A stretch of DNA of 30,205 bases from HRBIN24 sp035574155. Its GTDB lineage: Bacteria; Chloroflexota; Dehalococcoidia; SM23-28-2; HRBIN24. Of this stretch, positions 15,299-22,047 are shown one piece after another. Numbering within the stretch: the stretch's first letter is position 1; each line of letters opens with the position of its first letter. The notes beneath the pieces are model-generated. The model was not told the DNA's origin, did not search any database, and worked only from the letters and a program-made list of their open reading frames with translations. The position numbers were made by a program, and so were the translations under genes. The DNA lies in NCBI GenBank assembly GCA_035574155.1, contig DATLZD010000032.1, forward strand, positions 1-30,205, written 5' to 3'.

Positions 15299-15511
15299 GT
15301 GATGGCCGACCTGGCCGGCAAGTGGTGGCCGCCCTGGAGGGGGCCAGCGACAGAGGTTCTCGCGCACGTATATGTCCAGCCGGGCGACACCCTGTGGGAC
15401 ATCGAGCGGCGACTCGGGGTGGACTGGCAACGACTCTACGAGGCCAATGGTGAGGCCATAGGTCCCGATCCGGGCCTCATCCGACCGGGGCAGGTGCTGG
15501 TGGTGCCCTAG
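15299..15511 (+). CDS. Small LysM-domain protein
   Basis: About 70 residues. Residues 22-70 are one LysM repeat: HVYVQPGDTLWDIERRLGVDWQRLYEANG, then GLIRPGQVLVVP. LysM binds N-acetylglucosamine polymers such as peptidoglycan. There is no signal peptide or membrane helix, so the route to the wall is unclear; the first 20 residues (WWPPWRGP) are unusual. The start is GTG at 15299 or the next codon ATG; no strong Shine-Dalgarno is seen. The frame is the same as that of the GH38 gene and is open all the way from that gene's TGA, so this could be a separated C-terminal module. Confidence 0.75.
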   Translation: MMADLAGKWWPPWRGPATEVLAHVYVQPGDTLWDIERRLGVDWQRLYEANGEAIGPDPGLIRPGQVLVVP

Positions 15512-15537
15512 TCCCTGCCTACAGGAGCGGGCCGCCC

Positions 15538-15543
15538 TATAAT
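15538..15543 (+). promoter_or_regulatory. Consensus -10 element placed for a leaderless transcript
   Basis: A perfect TATAAT ends 6 nt before the GTG start at 15550, so the expected +1 is the G of that codon. The -35 (CTGCCT, 15515-15520, 17-nt spacer) is weak. Confidence 0.5.
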
Positions 15544-15549
15544 GGCGTC

Positions 15550-16782
15550 GTGACCCCCTCCGGTCCGCTCTACGACGTGGTGGTGGTGGGGGCAGGCCCT
15601 GCCGGCTCCCGCACCGCCCGTGAGCTGGCCCGCCGCGGCCTGCGGGTGGCCCTGGTGGAGGAGCACCGGCAGGTCGGTATCCCGTCCCACTGTTCGGGCC
15701 TCATCAGTCCTCGTACCTGGGAGCTGGGGGAGATGGCCGACGATTCACTGGTGTGCAACCACTTGCGGGGTGCCTATGTCCATGTCCACGGCGGTGGCAC
15801 CGTAGAGCTGGGCGGCGACCGCGTGCAGGCGGTGGCCATCGACCGCGTCCGCTGGGACCAGGCCCTGGCCGAGCAGGCCTACCGCGCCGGGGCCGAGGCG
15901 GTCCAGGCCCGCTGCGTCGGCGTCGAGAGGACTCCCCGCGGTATGTTGGTCCGACTGCAGCACAACGGCCATGAGGCGGCCCTGTCCACCCGCCTGGTGG
16001 TCGGGGCCGATGGCGCCCACTCGCGGGTCGCTCGCAGCCTGGGCCTGCCGCTGCCGCCTGAGCGGGTGGTGGCCTTGGGGGTCGAGGCCGAGGTCCACCT
16101 GCCCCGCCAGGACTACGTGCACGTCTTCGTGGGGCCTGAGCTGGCCCCTGGCTGGTTCGGCTGGGCCATCCCTCTGGGCGACGGCCGTGCCCGTCTGGGC
16201 ATCGGCTGCTGGGGCGGAGCTGGCGCCCCCCTGCGCTGCTACCGCCTGCTCAAAGAGGCCTTCCCCTCCCTCCTGGGGCGGGTCCGGGAGCTGCGCTTCT
16301 ATGGAGGCACCATACCCCTCGCTCCTGCCCGGTTCACCTACGGCGACGGCGTGCTGCTGGTGGGGGACGCCGCCGGCCAGGTGAAGCCCTTCTCTGGGGG
16401 CGGCATCTACACCGGACTGGTGGCCGCGCACCTGTGCGCCGAGGCGGCCGTTGCCGCCCTGGCCCGTGACGACCTCTCTGCCGACGGTCTGGCGCCTTAC
16501 CAGCGGGCCTGGCAGCGCCGCCTGGGCAGGGAGTTGGCCCGCAGCCGACGTCTGCGCCTCGCGGGCCTCACCCTGAGGCAGGACGAGCTATCCCTGCTGG
16601 CCGGCGTCCTCTCCGACCCGCAACTGCGGGGGCTGGCGGTCCGCTACGCCGATATCGACTATCCGTCGCGGACCCTGCTGAGGCTGGCCCTTGCCGCACC
16701 ATCCCTGGGGCCGCTGGCGCTGGTGGCCCTACGTCGTCCGGCGGTGGTCTGGCACCTGTTGGGGGCCTTTCTGGGCCTCTAG
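15550..16782 (+). CDS. Geranylgeranyl reductase-family FAD oxidoreductase
   Basis: A 410-residue flavoprotein. It has the FAD motif VVVGAGPAGSRTARELARRG (Gly14, 16, 19), IPSHCSG with Cys48, DRVRWDQALAEQA, VVGADGAHSRVARSLG and the second FAD motif VLLVGDAAGQVKPFSGGGIYTG (about 268-289). This is the layout of the geranylgeranyl reductase/PHBH superfamily, whose members reduce isoprenoid double bonds of quinones, carotenoids or lipids; the substrate here is unknown. The start is GTG at 15550. No usable Shine-Dalgarno lies upstream (AGGAG is more than 20 nt away), while a perfect TATAAT is in position to start the mRNA at this GTG. The C-terminus is hydrophobic and may touch the membrane. Confidence 0.9.
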   Translation: MTPSGPLYDVVVVGAGPAGSRTARELARRGLRVALVEEHRQVGIPSHCSGLISPRTWELGEMADDSLVCNHLRGAYVHVHGGGTVELGGDRVQAVAIDRVRWDQALAEQAYRAGAEAVQARCVGVERTPRGMLVRLQHNGHEAALSTRLVVGADGAHSRVARSLGLPLPPERVVALGVEAEVHLPRQDYVHVFVGPELAPGWFGWAIPLGDGRARLGIGCWGGAGAPLRCYRLLKEAFPSLLGRVRELRFYGGTIPLAPARFTYGDGVLLVGDAAGQVKPFSGGGIYTGLVAAHLCAEAAVAALARDDLSADGLAPYQRAWQRRLGRELARSRRLRLAGLTLRQDELSLLAGVLSDPQLRGLAVRYADIDYPSRTLLRLALAAPSLGPLALVALRRPAVVWHLLGAFLGL

Positions 16783-16812
16783 CCCTTCATCCTGCGTTAA
16801 CCATCGCCGTGC

Positions 16813-16818
16813 TATAAT
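16813..16818 (+). promoter_or_regulatory. Consensus -10 element before the RDD gene
   Basis: TATAAT predicts transcription from about 16825, only 5 nt before the ATG at 16830, with no Shine-Dalgarno between. No good -35 is seen. Confidence 0.45.
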
Positions 16819-16829
16819 TCGCCATACGG

Positions 16830-17330
16830 ATGCCATCTCGCAGCGCCAGCGGCCGCCCTCCCTCGCAGGACGCCGGTCTGGCCCCTACTCCCGCCCTGAG
16901 ACCTGCCGGGCTGGGCGTGAGGGCCGTGGCCTTCGTGCTGGACGTCGTCGTTCTTTTCTCCTTCCTGATGGTGTTCGCAGCCCTGGCCCTGCTGCAGCTC
17001 TTCCTCCGCACCGACACCGGCGCCCGCGACTCGGACGCGGCGGTCTGGACGGCCGTCTACATGGTGCTGGGATGGCTGGCCTTCGTTCCCCTCTATCACA
17101 TCGCGCTGTGGGCGTGGCGGGGGCAGACGGTGGGACAGATGGCGGTCCGGGTAAAAGTGGTCCGGGGCGATGGGGGTAGCATCGGGCCAGGGCGGGCGCT
17201 GCTGCGGTTCGTGGTATATGCCATTTCGGTCCTGTTCCTCTTCTTGGGGTTCGTGCCCGCCCTCATGGACGAACGGCGGCGGGGACTGCCGGACCTGGTG
17301 GCCGGCACCGTCGTGATAGACCTGGCATGA
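16830..17330 (+). CDS. RDD-family membrane protein
   Basis: A 166-residue protein with the RDD pattern: GVRAVAFVLDVVVLFSFLMV (first helix, Arg/Asp), a second helix around VWTAVYMVLGWLAFVPLYHIAL, then GQTVGQMAVRVKVVRGDGG and RALLRFVVYAISVLFLFLGF, ending DERRRGLPDLVAGTVVI. Three membrane helices follow a proline-rich cytoplasmic tail of about 30 residues. RDD proteins have been linked to ion transport in some bacteria, but the role is mostly unknown. Its TGA overlaps the next gene's ATG by 4 nt, so the two are translationally coupled. Confidence 0.9.
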   Translation: MPSRSASGRPPSQDAGLAPTPALRPAGLGVRAVAFVLDVVVLFSFLMVFAALALLQLFLRTDTGARDSDAAVWTAVYMVLGWLAFVPLYHIALWAWRGQTVGQMAVRVKVVRGDGGSIGPGRALLRFVVYAISVLFLFLGFVPALMDERRRGLPDLVAGTVVIDLA

Positions 17331-18160
17331 AGGCCACCCTCGGCGGCGGGCTGCGTGGCCTGCTCTTCGCTCTGATGCTGGTCGGAGGCACCGCGGCCTT
17401 CCTGGCCTTCGCGCTGGCCCTCAATGGTTACCAACTCACCCAGGAAGGGACGGCCCGGCGGCTGCTGGAGCGCTCCCTTGCCGCCCTGACGGACCTGGAC
17501 GCCGCCTTGCCGGCCCTCCAGGACGCGCTGAGGGAACAGGCCCAGCAGGAGCAGGGGGAGGCCATCGTCGTGCCCGATTTCCCCCTGCCGGTGTCGGTGA
17601 GTCGCGAGGAGGCCGTGTCCCTGGAAGGCCAAGCCCTGCGGCAGAGGCTCTTGACGGACGGCTCCCGCGTCCTGTACCGGCAGGGCACCTCGGCCCTACT
17701 CTCGGACCCCGAGGCCAGGCGCCGGCTGGAGAGCACGTCCATGCCCTGGGCGCTGGAGAAGGGGTTGGACCTCATCACCCAGGACACCCACCGACGGCTG
17801 CTGATAGCGATGGTCGCCCTGGGCATTGTAGCTGGGCTGTTGCTGCTGCCGCCTTTGGTCATGGTCCCCAACCTGTGGGGCAAGCTTGCGCTCCTGGGTG
17901 GGGTCCTGCTGGTGGCGAGCCTGCCCTCTTTGGCGGCCGCTTTGGGGGCCCGTTTCTTCCTGAGGGCCGCACAGGGGGACGCCGATCCGTTCGTCCATCA
18001 GCTGCTGCAGGTGGGGGTTGACGCCATGACGATCCCTGTGCGCAACTACCTGGCCCTCAGTGCCCTGGGCAGCGGCCTGCTCCTGGTCGCGGCGGCGATG
18101 GTGTGGGCCGCCCCGCGCCGTGGAGTAACGGCGTTGACAGGTGAAGAGGACGCCGCCTAG
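17327..18160 (+). CDS. Membrane protein of unknown function, four predicted helices
   Basis: I do not recognise the family. The 277 residues start with a hydrophobic helix (about 9-33), followed by a soluble domain of about 120 residues, probably outside the membrane, with a helical Gln/Glu-rich part and VPDFPLPVSVSREEAVSLEG. Three further helices follow (about 158-180, 184-212, 241-262), with a loop ARFFLRAAQGDADPFVHQLLQVGVDAMTIPV between the last two. The layout of one N-terminal helix, an extracytoplasmic domain and a helical bundle suggests sensing or stress functions, but that is a guess. It is coupled to the RDD gene by ATGA. The tRNA-Gly promoter lies in its last codons. Confidence 0.8.
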   Translation: MKATLGGGLRGLLFALMLVGGTAAFLAFALALNGYQLTQEGTARRLLERSLAALTDLDAALPALQDALREQAQQEQGEAIVVPDFPLPVSVSREEAVSLEGQALRQRLLTDGSRVLYRQGTSALLSDPEARRRLESTSMPWALEKGLDLITQDTHRRLLIAMVALGIVAGLLLLPPLVMVPNLWGKLALLGGVLLVASLPSLAAALGARFFLRAAQGDADPFVHQLLQVGVDAMTIPVRNYLALSALGSGLLLVAAAMVWAAPRRGVTALTGEEDAA

Positions 18161-18163
18161 AAT
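18134..18163 (+). promoter_or_regulatory. Promoter of tRNA-Gly
   Basis: TTGACA (18134-18139), an 18-nt spacer and TAGAAT (18158-18163) give a near-consensus promoter with a start near 18170, about 30 nt before the tRNA. It overlaps the 3' end of the preceding gene. Confidence 0.6.
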
Positions 18164-18200
18164 TGGGGACGGCGGGGACGGTTCCCGCCGGCAAAGGGGA

Positions 18201-18276
18201 GCGGGCGTAGCTCAGTTGGCAGAGCATCTGCTTCCCAAGCAGAGGGCCGCGGGTTCGAGTCCCGTCGCCCGCTCCA
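18201..18276 (+). tRNA. tRNA-Gly (anticodon CCC)
   Basis: 76 nt fold into a full cloverleaf: acceptor GCGGGCG/CGCCCGC, D arm GCTC...GAGC, anticodon stem TCTGC/GCAGA with loop TTCCCAA (anticodon CCC, reading GGG), T stem GCGGG/CCCGT around TTCGAGT, discriminator T and encoded CCA. It is a single tRNA, with no clear T-rich terminator after it. Confidence 0.97.
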
Positions 18277-18383
18277 GCGCTGGGGCCGCTTAGGCCGCCT
18301 TTGTTCATCCCTGGCAACGCTGTTCTTGTCCCTCTCCACCTGCCGTAGCCTGGGCCCGGTCGCCGAGGGCCCGCTTGGCTGCC

Positions 18384-18412
18384 CTGACGCCTCGCGCCCG
18401 CTAAGGTATACT
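18384..18412 (+). promoter_or_regulatory. Probable promoter of the acyl-CoA dehydrogenase-hisF-hisI unit
   Basis: CTGACG (18384-18389), a 17-nt spacer and TATACT (18407-18412) predict a start near 18419, 38 nt before the ATG, whose Shine-Dalgarno is AAGGAG. Confidence 0.5.
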
Positions 18413-18456
18413 GGCCGTGTAGGGAGTCGGACCCACGTGGGCAGGAAGGAGCCGCC

Positions 18457-19740
18457 ATGACCCAGGACGTTTCCATCCCCGAGGACATCCGCGACCTGGT
18501 GAAGGGCATCACCCAGGGCCTGCTGGAGTTCGTGGACCAGGTGGTGGTGCCGCTGGAGGAGCGGGACAGGGACATCCTCTCCGACGAACGCAAGCTGTTC
18601 GATGAGCGTGGCTTCCTGGTGGAGCGGGCGCAGGAGGCGCGGCGCCAGGTGCGCATGAGATCAGCCGAGGCCGGGTTCTATGCCATGTTCGCCCCCCAAG
18701 CTGTGGGCGGAGAGGGGGTGCCGCCGCGGGCCATGGTCCTGGTCCAGGAGGGCTACTACCGCCGCCTGGGGCCCGGCCGCCTATATGCCGGGTGGGGCAA
18801 GGGCTGCCTCACCCAGCCGCCGGTGGCCAGCTTTGTCGACGGCCCTTCCCACATGTTCACCTTCGCTCCTGAGGCCGTGCGAAAGGAATACCTGCCGCGT
18901 CTCCTCAAGGGAGAGAAGACCATCTGCTTCGCCCTGAGCGAGCCCGACGCGGGCTCCGACGTCTGGTCCATCAAGACCCGTGCCCGCCGCGACGGCGACG
19001 ACTGGGTCATCACCGGCACCAAGCAATGGATCACCAACGGCCCCTACGCTGACTACGCCATCGTCTTCGCCGTCACCGATGAGGAGCAGGCGGCCCAGCA
19101 CAGGGGAGGCATCACCGCCTTCTTCGTCGACTGCTCGTGGCCCGGCTTCAGCAAGGACGCCGCCATCCGCATCATGGGGCATATGGGCAGCGACTGTGGC
19201 ATCCTCAGCCTGGACAACGTGAGGGTGCCCGGCGACCACGTTATGGGGCAGGTAGGGCAGGGCTTCCAGATAGCCATGCTCGGGATCTCCGAGGGACGGC
19301 TGGCCATCGCCGCTTCCTGCGTGGGCCTCTCCCAGTATGCCCTGGACCGGTCCCTGGCCTACGCCCAGGAGCGAAAGACCTTCGGCGTGCCCATTGCCGA
19401 GCACCAGGCCATCCAGTTCATGCTGGCTGACATGGCCATAGACATCTTCACCAGTAAATATGCCACCCTGCAGACGGCGGCCCTGGTGGAAGCGGCCGTC
19501 CGCGGCGCTGGCCGCCTGCCGGTAAAGGAGATCTCCATCGTCAAGGCCTACTCGGTGGAGGCCTGCCAGCGCGTGTTCGATGCGGCCATCCAGGTCCACG
19601 GCGGAATGGGGCTGACGGACGACCTCCCCCTCAACGAGGGGTGGCGCATCGCCCGAACCCTGCGCATCCCCGACGGGACCTCCGAGATCCAGCGGCGGAC
19701 CATCGCCCGCCAGATGCTGCGGGGCGACGTGGCCTTCTAG
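18457..19740 (+). CDS. Acyl-CoA dehydrogenase
   Basis: A 427-residue flavoenzyme that introduces a trans-2 double bond in an acyl-CoA, passing electrons to ETF. The family core is seen: ICFALSEPDAGSDVWSIKTRA, WVITGTKQWITNG, GISEGRLAIAASCVGLSQYALDRSLAYAQERKTFG and QVHGGMGLTDDLPLNEGWRIARTLRIPDGTSEIQRRTIARQML. Where many members carry the catalytic Glu in (Y/P)-E-G-T, this one has Asp406 in PDGT. The isovaleryl-CoA-type alternative Glu position reads Gly, with a Glu one residue earlier. Activity or substrate may thus differ from standard fatty acyl-CoA dehydrogenases. ATG at 18457 has AAGGAG upstream. It ends 1 nt before hisF, an unusual operon partner. Confidence 0.92.
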   Translation: MTQDVSIPEDIRDLVKGITQGLLEFVDQVVVPLEERDRDILSDERKLFDERGFLVERAQEARRQVRMRSAEAGFYAMFAPQAVGGEGVPPRAMVLVQEGYYRRLGPGRLYAGWGKGCLTQPPVASFVDGPSHMFTFAPEAVRKEYLPRLLKGEKTICFALSEPDAGSDVWSIKTRARRDGDDWVITGTKQWITNGPYADYAIVFAVTDEEQAAQHRGGITAFFVDCSWPGFSKDAAIRIMGHMGSDCGILSLDNVRVPGDHVMGQVGQGFQIAMLGISEGRLAIAASCVGLSQYALDRSLAYAQERKTFGVPIAEHQAIQFMLADMAIDIFTSKYATLQTAALVEAAVRGAGRLPVKEISIVKAYSVEACQRVFDAAIQVHGGMGLTDDLPLNEGWRIARTLRIPDGTSEIQRRTIARQMLRGDVAF

Positions 19741-19741
19741 G

Positions 19742-20509
19742 ATGCTGGCCAAGCGCATCATCCCATGTTTCGACGTGGCCGACGGGAGGGTGGTCAAGGG
19801 CGTCCGCTTCCTCGACCTGCGCGACGCCGGCGACCCGGTGGAGCTGGCCCGCGTCTACGACGACGAGGGGGCCGACGAGCTGGTCTTCCTCGATATCCGA
19901 GCCTCCCCTGACAACCGCCGCACGGCGGTGGAGATGGTCCAGCGCATCGCTGACCAGGTCTTCATCCCCTTCACCGTGGGCGGGGGTATCCGCAGCGTGG
20001 AGGACATGCGCCTGATGCTGGAGTCGGGGGCCGACAAGGTGGCCATTAACACCGCTGCCGTGCGGACGCCCCACCTCATCAGCGAGGGTGCCCACCGCTT
20101 CGGCTCCCAGTGCATTGTGGTGGCCATCGACGCTAAGCGGGTGGCCCCCGACCGCTGGGAGGTCTACATCTACGGGGGACGCGAGGGGGGGCAGCCCACC
20201 GGCCTGGACGCGGTGGAGTGGGCCATGCGGGCGGTGGAGCTGGGGGCGGGGGAGCTGCTGGTGACGGGCATGGACGCCGACGGCACCCAGGAGGGCTACG
20301 ACATCGGCCTCACCCGTGCCATCTCCGAGGCGGTCCGGGTGCCCGTCATCGCCTCGGGCGGGGCCGGCAGCCCCGAGCACATGTACCGGGCCATCGTGGA
20401 GGGGAAGGCCGATGCCGTGCTAGCTGCCTCCATCTTCCACTACGGCCACTACAGCATCCGTCAGGTGAAGGAGTACCTGGCGGAGAAAGGGGTCCCGGTC
20501 AGGCTATGA
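19742..20509 (+). CDS. hisF: Imidazole glycerol phosphate synthase, cyclase subunit HisF
   Basis: A 255-residue TIM barrel; with HisH it uses ammonia to turn PRFAR into imidazole glycerol phosphate and AICAR in histidine synthesis. Diagnostic parts are KRIIPCFDVADGRVVKG with catalytic Asp in CFDV, LRDAGDPVELA, GADELVFLDI, FTVGGGIRS, VVAIDAKR with the second catalytic Asp, TGMDADGTQEGYD and VIASGGAGS. Small departures from the usual text are LDIRAS (usually LDITAS) and TGMDADG (usually TSMDRDG). The ATG follows the acyl-CoA dehydrogenase TAG by 1 nt, and its TGA overlaps hisI ATG (ATGA), so the three genes are probably coupled. The hisH partner is not in the window. Confidence 0.97.
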   Translation: MLAKRIIPCFDVADGRVVKGVRFLDLRDAGDPVELARVYDDEGADELVFLDIRASPDNRRTAVEMVQRIADQVFIPFTVGGGIRSVEDMRLMLESGADKVAINTAAVRTPHLISEGAHRFGSQCIVVAIDAKRVAPDRWEVYIYGGREGGQPTGLDAVEWAMRAVELGAGELLVTGMDADGTQEGYDIGLTRAISEAVRVPVIASGGAGSPEHMYRAIVEGKADAVLAASIFHYGHYSIRQVKEYLAEKGVPVRL

Positions 20510-20826
20510 ACGAGATGCCGGAGCTGAAGTTCGACGACCGCGGCCTGATCCCCGCCATCGCCCAGGACGCCCACAGCGGCGAGGTCCTGATGGTGGCCTG
20601 GATGGACCGGGAAGCCCTACGCCGCACCCTGGAGAGCGGCGAGGCCTGGTTCTGGAGCCGTAGCCGCCAGGAGCTGTGGCACAAGGGAGCCACCTCCGGC
20701 AACGTGCTGCGGGTACTGGAGGTGTGGACCGACTGCGACGCCGACGTGCTACTGCTGAGGGTAGAGGCAGCCGGCCCCGCCTGCCACACCGGCGAGCGCT
20801 CCTGCTTCTTCCAGCGGCTGTCCTGA
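20506..20826 (+). CDS. hisI: Phosphoribosyl-AMP cyclohydrolase HisI
   Basis: A 106-residue standalone PRA-cyclohydrolase without a fused HisE domain. It opens the adenine ring of phosphoribosyl-AMP, the third step of histidine synthesis. Conserved features are VLMVAWMDREAL, SRQELWHKGATSGN, DCDADVLLLRV and GPACHTGERSCFF, with zinc ligands Cys77, Cys93 and Cys100 and metal-binding Asp76, 78 and 80. The start ATG at 20506 overlaps the hisF stop by 4 nt. An open frame upstream in the same phase is only the hisF shadow. It converges on rpmE with a 32-nt gap. Confidence 0.96.
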   Translation: MNEMPELKFDDRGLIPAIAQDAHSGEVLMVAWMDREALRRTLESGEAWFWSRSRQELWHKGATSGNVLRVLEVWTDCDADVLLLRVEAAGPACHTGERSCFFQRLS

Positions 20827-20858
20827 AGTGGTCGGTGCCTGGAGGGGTGACCGCGGGG

Positions 20859-21083
20859 CTACCGGCCTTTGCCCTCTCCCTCTTCCGTAAGGCCGTAGCG
20901 GCGGCGGAAGCGCTCCACCCGCCCGGCCGTGTCCACGATGCGCTGTTCGCCGGTGAAGAAAGGGTGGCAGCGGGAGCAGACCTCCACCCGCAGCAGCGCT
21001 TTGGTGGAGCGGGTCTTCCAGGTGTTGCCGCAGGCGCAGACGACGGTGGCCTCTACATAGTCGGGGTGGATGCCCGCCTTCAT
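20859..21083 (-). CDS. rpmE: 50S ribosomal protein L31 (zinc-type)
   Basis: A 74-residue L31 of the C+ type: CACGN (Cys16, Cys18) and VEVCSRCHPFFTG (Cys36, Cys39) form the zinc site, with MKAGIHPDYVEATVVCACG typical of the N-terminus. Its ATG overlaps the rpmA TGA in ATGA, so it is coupled to the L27 gene. rpmE is usually away from rplU-rpmA, so this three-gene set is a slightly unusual arrangement. No zinc-independent paralogue is in the window. Confidence 0.97.
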   Translation of the reverse strand: MKAGIHPDYVEATVVCACGNTWKTRSTKALLRVEVCSRCHPFFTGEQRIVDTAGRVERFRRRYGLTEEGEGKGR

Positions 21084-21358
21084 GACGGTGCCCCCACCTC
21101 CTCTAGGGGATAGACGCTCACCTTCTTGCGCCCATACTTGTCATAAGGCTCGAACTTGACCCGCCCCTCGACAAGGGCATAGATGGTGTAGTCGCGTCCC
21201 AGGCCCACGTTCTTGCCCGGGTATATCTTGGTGCCCCTCTGGCGGACGATGATGCAGCCGGGCCAGACCAACTGCCCGTCGTAGCGCTTGACGCCCAGGC
21301 GCTTGGCGTTGCTGTCGCGGCCGTTCTTGGCCGAGCCGGAGCTCTTCTTATGGGCCAT
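21080..21358 (-). CDS. rpmA: 50S ribosomal protein L27
   Basis: A 92-residue L27, located near the peptidyl transferase centre. MAHKKSSGSAKNGRDSNAKR, LGVKRYDGQLVWPGCIIVRQ and GTKIYPGKNVGLGRDYTIYA are classical. The N-terminus starts directly with AHKKSSGS, so no cleaved Firmicutes-type leader is present. ATG at 21358 has GGTGG upstream. A TACAAT sequence (21385-21380) in the gap after rplU might be an internal -10, but no -35 matches. The gene overlaps rpmE. Confidence 0.97.
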   Translation of the reverse strand: MAHKKSSGSAKNGRDSNAKRLGVKRYDGQLVWPGCIIVRQRGTKIYPGKNVGLGRDYTIYALVEGRVKFEPYDKYGRKKVSVYPLEEVGAPS

Positions 21359-21390
21359 GGTGCATCACCACCCGGGTCTATTGTAGCAGC

Positions 21391-21804
21391 CTAGCCCTCG
21401 CCTGCCCCTTCGCCTTCGGTCCCTTCGGTGGCAGGGGTGCGGCGCCGGGTGCGGCGTGGTCGCTTCTCCTCCTGGGGTGCGGGTGTCTCCTCACCCACCA
21501 GGATCTGCTGGATGGCCAGGCGGGTGTAGGGCTGGCGGTGGCCCCGCTTGCGTCGGTAGCGGGTCTTGGCCTTGTACTTGAACACCACCACCTTGTCGGC
21601 GCGGCCCTGCTCCACCACCTGGGCGATGACCCGCGCCCCCTCCACTACCGGCGTCCCCACCCTGACGCCCGAATCGTTGGCCACCAGGAGGACGTCGGTG
21701 ATCTCTACCGTGGAGCCCACCTCGGCCGGTATCAGCTCCACGTCGATGAGCTGCTGGGGCTCCACCCGGTACTGTTTTCCGCCGGTGCGGATGATGGCGT
21801 AAAT
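21391..21804 (-). CDS. rplU: 50S ribosomal protein L21, apparent ATT start
   Basis: L21 with a C-terminal extension. The body has VELIPAEVGSTVEITDVLLV, VFKYKAKTRYRRKRGHRQPYTRL; after residue about 105 a charged, Ala/Thr/Arg/Glu-rich tail of about 30 residues exceeds the usual 103-residue length. The expected N-terminus (M)YAIIRTGGKQYRVEP is encoded from ATT at 21804, preceded by GGGAGG 6 nt upstream and by an in-frame TAA at 21819-21817. No ATG, GTG or TTG exists between that stop and a GTG at 21765, which would remove the conserved YAIIRTGGKQYR. I therefore place the start at ATT, a rare initiator known for infC. A sequence error is the alternative. Confidence 0.88.
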   Translation of the reverse strand: MYAIIRTGGKQYRVEPQQLIDVELIPAEVGSTVEITDVLLVANDSGVRVGTPVVEGARVIAQVVEQGRADKVVVFKYKAKTRYRRKRGHRQPYTRLAIQQILVGEETPAPQEEKRPRRTRRRTPATEGTEGEGAGEG

Positions 21805-21838
21805 GGCCGACCTCCCTTACTCGAGGCACCAACGCCTG

Positions 21839-21867
21839 ATTTTATACGGGTGCCGTCGTTGCGTAAA
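21839..21867 (-). promoter_or_regulatory. Promoter of rplU-rpmA-rpmE
   Basis: Minus strand TTTACG (21867-21862), a 17-nt spacer and TAAAAT (21844-21839); start near 21832, about 28 nt before the ATT. A 6-bp inverted pair GGCACC/GGTGCC (21825-21830 and 21849-21854) brackets the -10. Confidence 0.5.
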
Positions 21868-21916
21868 GGGCCGCAGGTCCCCGCCCCCTATTCGTGTAAC
21901 TCTGGGGCAGAGGACG

Positions 21917-21933
21917 CTTGCCCCTGGGACAAG
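21917..21933. other. Imperfect palindrome between rplU and binding-protein promoters
   Basis: CTTGCCCCTGGGACAAG has 8-bp arms with one mismatch around a central T. It lies about 45 bp upstream of the binding-protein -35 and could be an operator. Confidence 0.3.
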
Positions 21934-21977
21934 GGTGTCAGCCATTGGGAGTCATGATGAAACCTCGGCGAAACCTA

Positions 21978-22006
21978 TTGACAAGTCGTTGGTGCGGGGC
22001 TAGTAT
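21978..22006 (+). promoter_or_regulatory. Promoter of binding protein copy 1
   Basis: TTGACA (21978-21983), a 17-nt spacer and TAGTAT (22001-22006). The start is expected at the A of GGCAC near 22013, followed by an A-run. The same arrangement precedes copy 2. Confidence 0.65.
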
Positions 22007-22047
22007 GCTGGCACGAAAAAACTTAATGAGCGCTAGGGGGGAGGGCC

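Noticed and set aside
18277..18320. Rho-independent terminator after tRNA-Gly
   Set aside because: GGCC-GCTTA-GGCC is only a 4-bp stem with a mixed TTTGTT after it; too weak to call.
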